Shown one piece after another: positions 1 through 8,515 of a stretch of 64,000 nt of DNA. The notes under the pieces are model-generated. The model did not search any database, had not been told where the DNA came from, and worked only from the letters and a program-made list of their open reading frames with translations. A program made the translations under genes and the position numbers. Numbering within the stretch: the stretch's first letter is position 1; each line of letters opens with the position of its first letter. The DNA is taken from the NCBI RefSeq assembly GCF_030384665.1, contig NC_083677.1, positions 744,001-808,000 of the forward strand. Reading direction: 5' to 3'. Source of the DNA: Lodderomyces elongisporus. Its lineage: Eukaryota > Ascomycota > Pichiomycetes > Serinales > Debaryomycetaceae.

Positions 1-568
1 CCCCCTTTTTCCCTTATTTCTCTACCCACCACCCCTTACAATATACTGTGGAACATTATCGCCAAACACACATATACATAAAATGGTGGTAAATAAATCA
101 ATAGAGGAGGACTAATATAGTAGAAGAGTCTGTGAATAACAATTTTAATGCGTAAGCAACAACAACAACAACAACAACAACAATAACACTAATAATTATA
201 GACTCCCCCCACCAACTATTTCTGTTGCAAATTTTTTGTCTATAAATATCACAACAATCCTTCCTTTTTTTTCGAAAAGAAACTCAAACAACATTTTATA
301 CCCTCTCCTCTTTTTGTTTTTTTTATTTTTATTTTGAATCTTCTTCTTCTATAGAAACAAGCTGATCTTCACTATAATTAAAAACTTACAACCAAACAAC
401 AAGTTATTTCAAAAAAATAAATAGAAAAGAAAGTATAAACCATATATAAATAATAAAAGAAATAAAAAACCAAAACAAAAGAAAAGAAAAGAATACATAA
501 AAAAAGAGAAAACAAAAAACATTAGAAAGACTTGTGATTTACAAAAAAAAAGCTAGAATAAGAAGATT
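1..568. other. Upstream region of the repeat cell-wall gene
   Basis: No coding region is seen. The stretch is A/T-rich, with a (CAA)n tract near 157-183 and purine-rich A/AAAAG runs from about 470 to the start codon, as is common for yeast 5' leaders. A TATA-like TATATAAAT lies near 443-451, roughly 120 bases before the ATG at 569, and could serve the downstream gene. The left edge of the window cuts the region, so the preceding gene is not visible. Confidence 0.6.
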
Positions 569-2590
569 ATGAAGCCGTTCTTACTTGCAATTGCACTTTC
601 TTTGTCGTCAACAGCGTTGGCGGCAGTGAGAGACATTGAATTGTATGCAATTTCAGACGATAAAGACATAAATGGCCAAAATGTCTACGTTGCTCACACC
701 GGTAGAGGTGTGCACGGTTTCTACTTGAGTACTGAAGCACAAAGACTACAATTTGACGACAAAAAGAAAACATTGTTGGTTGAAAAGAGCTTGACTCACG
801 AAAACAAAGCACATGGCAGCTCCTTGGGCGAGGTTCTCAACATCGCAGTAGGTTCTGGCCCACTCATTGTTGAATTTGAACAAGACGGTACTTTGTTGTT
901 GGATAAACAAAACTTATTTGAATACGTCAAGAACACCAAACAAAATCACTACGGTTTTAAGAGAGACACTATTGACAGTTTTGCATCAAAGATGAAAATA
1001 GGCGCAAGATTTGCCAAACGTCAAATTAGAAAACGTGCAGAAGGAGATGGTACAACACCACCAGCAGAAGGAGATGGTACCACTGATGAATTTATAGATG
1101 AAGGAGATGATACTATTGATGATGGTACAGGTGGTGGAGGTGACGATGGCACAGGTGGTGGTGGTGACGATGGTACAGGTGGTGGTGGTGACGATGGTAC
1201 AGGTGGTGGTGGAGATGACGGAACTGGCGGTGGTGGTGACGATGGAACTGGAGGTGGTGGAGATGACGGAACTGGTGGTGGTGGTGACGATGGTACTGGA
1301 GGAGGTGGTGATGACGGAACTGGAGGAGGTGGTGATGACGGAACTGGAGGAGGTGGTGACGATGGTACTGGAGGTGGTGGAGATGATGGTACTGGTGGTG
1401 GTGGAGATGACGGTACTGGCGGTGGTGGAGATGACGGAACTGGTGGTGGTGACGATGGCACTGGTGGTGGTGGTGACGATGGTACAGGTGGTGGTGGTGA
1501 CGATGGTACAGGTGGTGGTGGTGACGATGGTACAGGTGGTGGTGGAGATGACGGAACTGGCGGTGGTGGTGACGATGGAACTGGAGGTGGTGGAGATGAC
1601 GGAACTGGTGGTGGTGGTGACGATGGTACTGGAGGAGGTGGTGATGACGGAACTGGAGGAGGTGGTGATGACGGAACTGGAGGAGGTGGTGACGATGGTA
1701 CTGGAGGTGGTGGAGATGATGGTACTGGTGGTGGTGGAGATGACGGTACTGGCGGTGGTGGAGATGACGGAACTGGTGGTGGTGACGATGGTACAGGTGG
1801 TGGTGGTGACGATGGTACAGGTGGTGGTGGTGACGATGGTACAGGTGGTGGTGGTGATGATGGTACTGGTGGAGGTGGTGACGATGGCACTGGAGGAGGT
1901 GGTGATGATGGTACAGGTGGAGGTGGTGACGATGGCACTGGTGGAGGTGGTGATGATGGTACTGGCGGTGGAGGAGATGACGGAACTGGCGGTGGTGGTG
2001 ACGATGGAACTGGTGGTGGTGGTGATGACGGAACTGGAGGTGGTGGAGATGATGGTACTGGAGGAGGTGGTGATGATGGTACTGGCGGTGGTGGTGACGA
2101 TGGTACTGGAGGAGGTGGAGATGATGGTACTGGAGGAGGTGGTGATGATGGTACTGGCGGTGGTGGTGACGATGGTACTGGAGGAGGTGGTGATGACGGA
2201 ACTGGAGGTGGTGGTGATGACGGAACTGGAGGTGGTGGTGACGATGGTACTGGCGGCACAGGTAATACAGGAGGTACTGGTGGCACAGGTAACACTGGCG
2301 GCACAGGAGGTACCGGCGGCACAGGTAACACTGGCGGCACAGGAGGTACAGGTGGTTCAGGTAACAATGGTGGAACTGTTGGAGGTGGCAATAATGGTGG
2401 TTCCAAGACTACAACCACTACTAGTCCTCGTGGAGGAGCAAGTAGTACCACCAAATCCTCTTCCACATCAAAAACCAGTAGTAAGACAGGTACCGCACTG
2501 GCTACAAGTATCGAAGGTGTTGGTGCCACCTATGGTGGATATGCTTCAGTCCTCGCACTTGCCCTTGCTGCCGTTGGTTTTGTTATGTAA
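569..2590 (+). CDS. GPI-anchored cell-wall protein with Gly-Asp octapeptide array
   Basis: 673 aa. Residues 1-18 form a signal peptide (hydrophobic core, AxA-type end). Residues 19-150 carry a domain (IELYAISDD..., then a FDD-x-KT-LLVE stretch) that from memory resembles the Candida Ywp1/Rhd3(Pga29) family of wall proteins. Dibasic KR (150-151) and RKR (154-156) are possible Kex2 sites just before the repeats. Residues 184-561 are 47 tandem units of DDGTGGGG, two of them shortened to seven residues, followed by Gly-Thr-Asn repeats, a Ser/Thr-rich stem and a C-terminal hydrophobic tail typical of a GPI-attachment signal. The protein is probably wall-linked and surface exposed. The repeats would form a flexible, very acidic spacer, which is unlike the usual Ser/Thr-rich stalk. 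Array length is likely to vary between strains. The family assignment is moderate; the secreted/GPI call is strong. Confidence 0.85.
   Translation: MKPFLLAIALSLSSTALAAVRDIELYAISDDKDINGQNVYVAHTGRGVHGFYLSTEAQRLQFDDKKKTLLVEKSLTHENKAHGSSLGEVLNIAVGSGPLIVEFEQDGTLLLDKQNLFEYVKNTKQNHYGFKRDTIDSFASKMKIGARFAKRQIRKRAEGDGTTPPAEGDGTTDEFIDEGDDTIDDGTGGGGDDGTGGGGDDGTGGGGDDGTGGGGDDGTGGGGDDGTGGGGDDGTGGGGDDGTGGGGDDGTGGGGDDGTGGGGDDGTGGGGDDGTGGGGDDGTGGGGDDGTGGGDDGTGGGGDDGTGGGGDDGTGGGGDDGTGGGGDDGTGGGGDDGTGGGGDDGTGGGGDDGTGGGGDDGTGGGGDDGTGGGGDDGTGGGGDDGTGGGGDDGTGGGGDDGTGGGDDGTGGGGDDGTGGGGDDGTGGGGDDGTGGGGDDGTGGGGDDGTGGGGDDGTGGGGDDGTGGGGDDGTGGGGDDGTGGGGDDGTGGGGDDGTGGGGDDGTGGGGDDGTGGGGDDGTGGGGDDGTGGGGDDGTGGGGDDGTGGGGDDGTGGGGDDGTGGTGNTGGTGGTGNTGGTGGTGGTGNTGGTGGTGGSGNNGGTVGGGNNGGSKTTTTTSPRGGASSTTKSSSTSKTSSKTGTALATSIEGVGATYGGYASVLALALAAVGFVM
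1118..2251 (+). repeat. 24-bp coding minisatellite (DDGTGGGG)n
   Basis: About 47 copies of a 24-bp unit encode DDGTGGGG, with two 21-bp variants. Synonymous variation (GGT/GGA/GGC, GAC/GAT, ACA/ACT) marks the units, so larger duplications are visible: bases 1151-1458 and 1484-1791 are identical over 308 bp at an offset of 333 bp. The coding strand is strongly G-rich (GGTGGTGGTGG runs), giving G-quadruplex or slippage potential. The array leaves two extra frames open by composition alone. Confidence 0.95.
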
Positions 2591-4636
2591 TGATTTTCAG
2601 AGATGTATGAGCCATAGCTAAATATATTATGCTACATTTTTTTGTGTTTTCTTGAATAGTTTTAAAATAAACAAATCATTGAATGTTTGTTTAAGATTTG
2701 TTAAAAATTTATTTAGAGTGATGAAAACTTTTTCGATAGATTTTGTGGGTAACAGTTCAAGATTATGTTGCCAGCAAATTAGAAACTATACTTTTAACCA
2801 ATAAGTCAAAACCCAAAGAGAAGACAAAAAAAATAGCTGAAGGCTGAAATGAAGTTTCTTTTTTGAAAACACTCTTGAATTATGGTCTCTATTGCTAAGT
2901 GAAAAGAGTTTTGGTAACTTCTAAAAACAGTTGTAGTTTAGCTCTTCGCCTTGCCCCACCCCCCTAAATTTCTCAACTCTTTCTTCTCTTGTATATGATT
3001 TGTGTTATTGTGTATATGTCTTTTGCAAAGACCAAAATATACAGTGCATACTTTACAGAGAGTAGACCAATATCAGAAAGGTAATTATGTGCACCAAAAT
3101 ATAGTAGAGCTATTCTGAAAAACGTTCTTTGAATCGGAATATGCAGTTACGAAAAAGTTGCGAGCTTCAAGCATATCAGGTATTGAGTAAATATTAGTAG
3201 TTTGGTGGAAAAGCACAAACAAGTAAATGTTACAAATATTGAAAAGCAAGATTAGTGACGTATATACGTTGAATTTCAAGACATTATGTACAAAAAAGAG
3301 CCATTGCATTAACAACTTTCACCTCACAGTGACTCCGCAAATTACTTCTTATGAAGAGCGGGGCGGGGGGGAGGAAAGGGGGCGCAAGGGAGGAAGTGGA
3401 GAAAACGTACAAAAGAGAAACTACTAAACAGAAAATAAAAAGGATACGAAGCAAAGCACCGAGTACCAAAGCCTGCTAATTACGAATTATCGAGTGTTGG
3501 TGGCAGACTAGAGGAAGAAAAGGGGAGGGGTAAGGGGCAAGTGGTAAGGGTAAGGGCAAGGCAAGCAAATACAACGTTGATGCAAGAAGACGACTAGTGT
3601 ATTTTTACAACGCAAAGAGTCAAAAGTTTTATATTAACAAGCATAAAGATTAAATTTTGAAAATTCATGGACCACTCGGTAGAGATAGACCAATCTTGGT
3701 AAATTCAACACTAAGCGGAGTCTATGTGGTCAATTTCTGCTAAATCAGCATAAAAGCAGCAACACAACAGACAACATGAACAAATGTCTTGAAGAAACAA
3801 AAACAAAAAGACAAAGGTTAGCCTGATTTTTGTTTTCAATAGAATCAAAGAAGAAGAAGAGGAAAAAAAAGAGAGAGAGTCCATTCAGTATAATGTCGGT
3901 ACACTCACAATCAATTTTAACAATTTTAGCAACTCTTATACTTGCTATAGCGGTGAAGAAATTTTTACAAATGTGTGTTGCAACCAACTTAGAGGACTGG
4001 TAATGGTGTACAGTTATTTTTTTTGGTTTACTTATAGCTTCTATCTATTTAGCATTTGTAATCTATAATGATGATGAAGATTTTGCTATTGTAGCTGTTG
4101 TTGCTGTTGTAGCTGTTGTTGTTGCTGTTGTAGCTTGTTTGTCTCTCTTTGTCGTGGATTTTTATATTCATTCACGTGATATACACACCTACGTATATTT
4201 ATCAACATATAAAAACACTTCGTTTCCCCAACCTTAATCATAGTTAAATTTCGCAAAAAGTATAAACAATGAATTAAAAGAAAAATATATACTTGAGAAA
4301 AGGACAAGGACCAAAAAACATAATAAAGGAAATTTTATTTCAAAAAGTAAGAAAAAAAACCATAGTTACCAAAAGGCTATTATAATACAAGCTTACTTCA
4401 ATCACTAAACTGAATTGATTTTTTATTTCAAAAATATCTATACACTTTTTTTTTTCATGTTTATCTTTTGATTGATTGATTTTTGGAATCTTAGTCTTGA
4501 TTTAAACCAACAAACACACAAGGGCAGAAACGCAATGAATGAAAAATCATAAACGTTTTTTCATGTCTTTTTGCCCGACATTCAATCATATGGGTGGAGG
4601 GGGGGGGGTTTAGTCTCATATTGGCAGAATTGTTCA
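2591..4636. other. 2-kb spacer between convergent 3' ends
   Basis: Both flanking genes end here, so no known promoter requires this space, yet it is about 2 kb long. No convincing ORF is present; the open frames are short and of low complexity. It contains three AGGGG (STRE-like) motifs at 3521, 3526 and 3533, a palindromic TCACGTGA at 4172-4179, a GTTGCT-type trinucleotide tract near 4093-4137 and a G10 run at 4599-4608. A non-coding transcript or a fast-evolving short gene cannot be excluded. Confidence 0.5.
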
Positions 4637-6205
4637 TCAACCCTTAATTTCCAAATCATCGTCTTTCTTTTCCTCGTATTTAACAGCAGCAAGCTCATCA
4701 AGATGCTTGAAATGTTCCTCATCCCCTTGATAATCTCCCTCGTCATCGACATCATAGATGCTAAACTCGTCATCCCTTTCTACTCCTAAATCAGCACCTC
4801 TATTCTCAGGACCAATAAGAATGATACAGATCATATATATCAACACAGCACCAATAAAGATAGCCATTGTCTTGCCATAATCATCCAAAGTTTCGTTGAT
4901 AGTTGCTTCAATGGTGGAACTTGCAGAACTAACCAAATTACCCAATTGATAAGCAACACCACCAATGAATGCCTTGTATTGTGGTGGAGACAATTCCGAT
5001 AAATGGATTGGAACAACAGCCCATGACCCTTGAATACCAAATTGCATAAAAAACGCAGTTATCCACATTGGCTTAAAAGCCCATGGATAAATGAATGCAC
5101 CAGCAATCACATTGCCACACAAAATTGCAGTTCTTCTACCAATATACGTGGAAAGATGCGAAAGAATCATTCCACCAACAATAGCACCCAAGTTGGCACA
5201 AACGTTAACAACAGTGGTTCTATCGTGTCCATAACTGTACTCTTCAGTCATAACTGTTGGATACAAGTCTTGCGAGCCATGAGACGAAAAATTGAACCCA
5301 GACATCATCAAAATCATGTAAATGATAATCAACCAATATGTCTTTAAAGCATTTTTAGCTTCACTCTTGAATTCAGCAATCTTGGAGTGTTTTTGTTCAG
5401 CTCCACGGTCAAACCTAGCCCTTTGTCGTTGGTAATTATCGGTTTCTGGAAAACAAAATCTCCAAATAACAAAAATCACAGAAACACCAGCCGAGAAAAA
5501 GAACATATTGTTCCATGTATTTTTGGTTTGCTCAAATGCTCGTTGGAAACAAACCGCCAACAAGTATCCAAATGCATAACCTTCTTGAAAAATACCCGAT
5601 AACACACCCCTTGCCTTTTTGGGAGCATCACCCAATGCTTCAGCGGCACAAATACCAAAGATACCACCCATTGCTACACCGAACAAGGCTCTAATCCCCA
5701 AAAATTGCGCATATGTCTTGACAAACCCAGTGCCAATTTGCAAAATAATAAGCAAGCACAAATTGACAATATATGGCCATTTCCTACCAAACTGATCACC
5801 AATAAAACCAAATATAACGGCACCGACAGTACGAAACATTAAAACCAAGGTAATACCCCAGGTCATATCCTTTGTGGAAACACCAAAAGTTTCAGCCATA
5901 TGTCTCACATTCAAACTAGTGACAAAAAAGTCAAAAGCATCCATGGTCCAACACCAAAAGGCCATAAGAAAATAATTCCATTGGTGCAAGTTCATCTCTG
6001 TTAATGGCTGAAAGGGGTTAAGAATCTCGTTCCAGCTATATTGCTTCAATTCATCCCAACTAACCCACAACGAGGAAATTCGTGTTTTTAAATAGTGCTT
6101 TATTGCATGTGATGTAAATGTGGGAGCATGAATAATATGCTTGTTGTGTTCTTCAACAACAGCTTCTTTGAAAGTGAGAATTGATTCTGCTGAACTCTCC
6201 ACCAT
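4637..6205 (-). CDS. JEN: Jen-type monocarboxylate/dicarboxylate:H+ symporter (MFS)
   Basis: 522 aa from the ATG at 6205. The frame stays open further upstream to 6643, but that extension encodes only a pyrimidine-rich leader of F/L/S residues unlike the family, so the internal ATG (MVESSAES) is preferred. There are about twelve membrane segments. The family signature NxxSHxSQDxxPT is present at residues 305-317 (NFSSHGSQDLYPT), along with MFS loop motifs (GDQFGRKWPY) and conserved blocks such as TWGITLVLMFR. In S. cerevisiae, Jen1 imports lactate, pyruvate and acetate across the plasma membrane and is glucose-repressed; Candida species have both JEN1 and JEN2 (dicarboxylate). I cannot decide which one this is; the length is compatible with JEN2. 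The C-terminal tail is acidic and Lys-rich and could be ubiquitylated. Confidence 0.9.
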   Translation of the reverse strand: MVESSAESILTFKEAVVEEHNKHIIHAPTFTSHAIKHYLKTRISSLWVSWDELKQYSWNEILNPFQPLTEMNLHQWNYFLMAFWCWTMDAFDFFVTSLNVRHMAETFGVSTKDMTWGITLVLMFRTVGAVIFGFIGDQFGRKWPYIVNLCLLIILQIGTGFVKTYAQFLGIRALFGVAMGGIFGICAAEALGDAPKKARGVLSGIFQEGYAFGYLLAVCFQRAFEQTKNTWNNMFFFSAGVSVIFVIWRFCFPETDNYQRQRARFDRGAEQKHSKIAEFKSEAKNALKTYWLIIIYMILMMSGFNFSSHGSQDLYPTVMTEEYSYGHDRTTVVNVCANLGAIVGGMILSHLSTYIGRRTAILCGNVIAGAFIYPWAFKPMWITAFFMQFGIQGSWAVVPIHLSELSPPQYKAFIGGVAYQLGNLVSSASSTIEATINETLDDYGKTMAIFIGAVLIYMICIILIGPENRGADLGVERDDEFSIYDVDDEGDYQGDEEHFKHLDELAAVKYEEKKDDDLEIKG

Positions 6206-6552
6206 TGCAACTTGTTTTAATTTTTGATTTATTTGAAAACAAGTAGACACAGAAGAAACAAAAGAAAGAAAAAAACAAAAACCAAAAGAAAAGGAGAGTA
6301 AAGAAAATTGATAAAAAGGAATAAACAAAGAAAAAGGAAAAAAAGAGTTGAAAAAAAAGGGCAAGTGAATAGTAAAGACGACTTTTGGTGAAATATATAT
6401 AATGGGATTAGATATAGATAAGAAAAACAAGGGGACTTTAGATAATATATATATGTATATATCAAGAGACATAAACAGGGCCCAGATAAAGACACTATGA
6501 ATGGAGAAAGAATGAAGTTCAGTGCTAAAAATAATTATGGAACAAAGAAGAG

Positions 6553-6570
6553 ATGGGGAAATTACCCCAT
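6553..6570. promoter_or_regulatory. GGGG/CCCC dyad upstream of JEN
   Basis: ATGGGG and CCCCAT form perfect 6-bp inverted arms around the 6-bp spacer AAATTA, 348-365 bp upstream of the JEN start codon. The arrangement resembles an inverted zinc-finger site, as bound by regulators of carbon-source genes such as Mig1 or Adr1, but neither consensus matches exactly. The assignment rests only on the dyad and its position. Confidence 0.3.
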
Positions 6571-7526
6571 AACTTTTGACTTTCAATGTCAAATTTGAAC
6601 TATAGAAAAGCTGAAAAAAAATAATGCTTATGCACTTATCCAATATTGGTTCTGAAACACAAATCTGATATAATGTTTTCTTTTCTTTTATTTTCTACTT
6701 TTTTTTTTATATATAGAATACGGCTTTAAAACATACATAATTTAATACTTTTTTTGTTCCACCACTTTTTCGGTTCAATTTTGGAAGTGGGGTAAAGGAA
6801 GTTTTGACAAGTTTAAAGCATAGAAGAATAATAAGTTATCAGAGAACAACAACCATATTGGCTTGGAAAGATAATCTGGAAGCAGTATAATCGTCCCATA
6901 AAGTTATTTGTTAACTATGTAAACAATTATAATTCAAAAAATAAGGGTCTCAGTAACAACAAAAATAACAGCAGGGAAAAAGAAGAAATATTTTCTAATG
7001 ATAGTTCTTGTCATTTGCTGTCACTTCTTTGTTATTCACCAAGTTTTTTTTACCATTATATGTTTTAGTTGTAGAAATAGAAAAGCAAAAAAAAAAAAAT
7101 TCAAAGACCAATCAGTCCTACTGTTTAATATAAAGCAGTTGCGCTAGCTTCACAACAACTAACATCGTTATTAATTTGGATATTATAGGTGATTGAAGGT
7201 AACTTTTACCTTGTCAATGTGTTTTAATCTGTTTTCTAATATATATGAATTCTAACAAAAAAAGAAAAACGGTGTTGAACTATCTACCGGTACTTCTCCA
7301 CAAATAACGTGTGGATTCTATCAAATTTTTTTGTTCTTTTCGGTTTTTGCATCCTTAAAATTGAAAAATGATTTTGTATCAAGCTTCTATGCACATTGGC
7401 TTATTGTACGACATTACGGATTACCAAAAAAATTCAGTGTTTTTGTGCCACTTCTTGCGCTCCACAGCACAAATTTAACAAATGGCGAGGAAGAACCTTT
7501 AACCAACAACAACAACAACAACAACA

Positions 7527-7528
<2 letters not shown>

Positions 7529-7602
<74 letters not shown>
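7529..7602. repeat. (AAT)n microsatellite with GAT interruptions
   Basis: A run of AAT trinucleotides with occasional GAT, preceded by (AAC)n. It is non-coding by context and a likely length-polymorphic locus. Confidence 0.9.
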
Positions 7603-7604
<2 letters not shown>

Positions 7605-8515
7605 CCGCCTGATAAATTTTGACTGTGCCGCTCTGAACAGTTGATTGCAAAACTCTATGGGTCAAAGTATCTTAATATTTAGAAATCGTAAGATTATTTG
7701 AAACCTTTTCTATTCTTTCCGTTTCTTCTCTTCTCTTTTGCTTTCCTTCTTTACTGTCTTTGATAATTTTGTAATGTACGGTATTGTTTTGCTTTGCCGT
7801 TGCTCCATTATTAACAGGTTAATGCAATCGATGCATGGTACTGCTTCTTTAAACATACATTCAATAGAACATAACTATTAAGTTCCCTGTTGTATTTTTA
7901 TCAAAATGAATATTCTGTGCAAACAACTTTTTCTTTTGCTTGTAGAAACAACCCCTTGCCAGGGTATTCAAAAAAAAAAAAACCAAACAATTTTCATTGT
8001 GAGTAATATTAGCAAGGTGCTCTTTTGATATAGCAAAACTGAAATAGCACTCATTATCAACCATTCAGGATGGAGATAGTCACAACCATTGAGTGTATAG
8101 CTGAAATGAAGAAAAAAAAAAATAGAGAAAAAAATAGAAATGAAAATAGTTGATTTTTTGTCTCGAGTGTCTAATTATTCATTCAACATAAAACAGTAAT
8201 AAACTAAACAAAATTAAAATAACAAATAACAAATAACAAATAACAAATACTTATACATCATTCAAGTCAAAATCGACGTCAACTGAATACAAACTGAAAA
8301 CCTCACAATATCTTTACAAAATGTTCGTAACATGTTCATCCAAAAAAAAAGCTTTGGCATGATTGTCCAACACCATTAATTTTCTTCGCAATCTTTATAA
8401 TCATAGCGGTCTTTAATAAACCGTCACACTCACATCTTCTTCTAGTTACACTCTCGTTAATAAGAAAACAATACAAATCAAATACCACCGCCAAATCCTC
8501 TTTCTTCGCCTCCAC

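Larger units (their letters stand above)
6206..8515. other. JEN upstream region / 3' flank of the Gcr1-like gene
   Basis: About 2.3 kb without a credible gene. It is the promoter side of the JEN gene and the 3' side of the next minus-strand gene. Contents include a dyad of ATGGGG and CCCCAT (6553-6570), an (AAT)n array interrupted by GAT units (about 7529-7602), four copies of AAATAAC near 8219-8248 and several poly-A/T runs. The open frame at 7331-7612 is dominated by the AAT array (poly-Asn) and is not regarded as a gene. Confidence 0.55.

Noticed and set aside
1021..2529. Long antisense open frame (502 codons, Pro/Val/Ser repeats) opposite the cell-wall gene
   Set aside because: It arises because the 24-bp repeat has no stop codon on the reverse strand; it has no signal or unique domain and its composition mirrors the sense repeat.
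1098..2621. Second plus-strand open frame of 507 codons over the repeat
   Set aside because: Same cause: a stop-free frame created by the minisatellite. The accepted frame has a signal peptide and GPI tail; this one is a Val/Met/Thr repeat without either.
6206..6643. N-terminal extension of the Jen-type transporter
   Set aside because: The extra 146 residues are Phe/Leu/Ser-rich translation of a pyrimidine-rich leader, and family alignment begins after the ATG at 6205.
7331..7612. Poly-Asn open frame of 93 codons
   Set aside because: More than a third of it is the (AAC/AAT)n microsatellite and the rest shows no recognisable feature.
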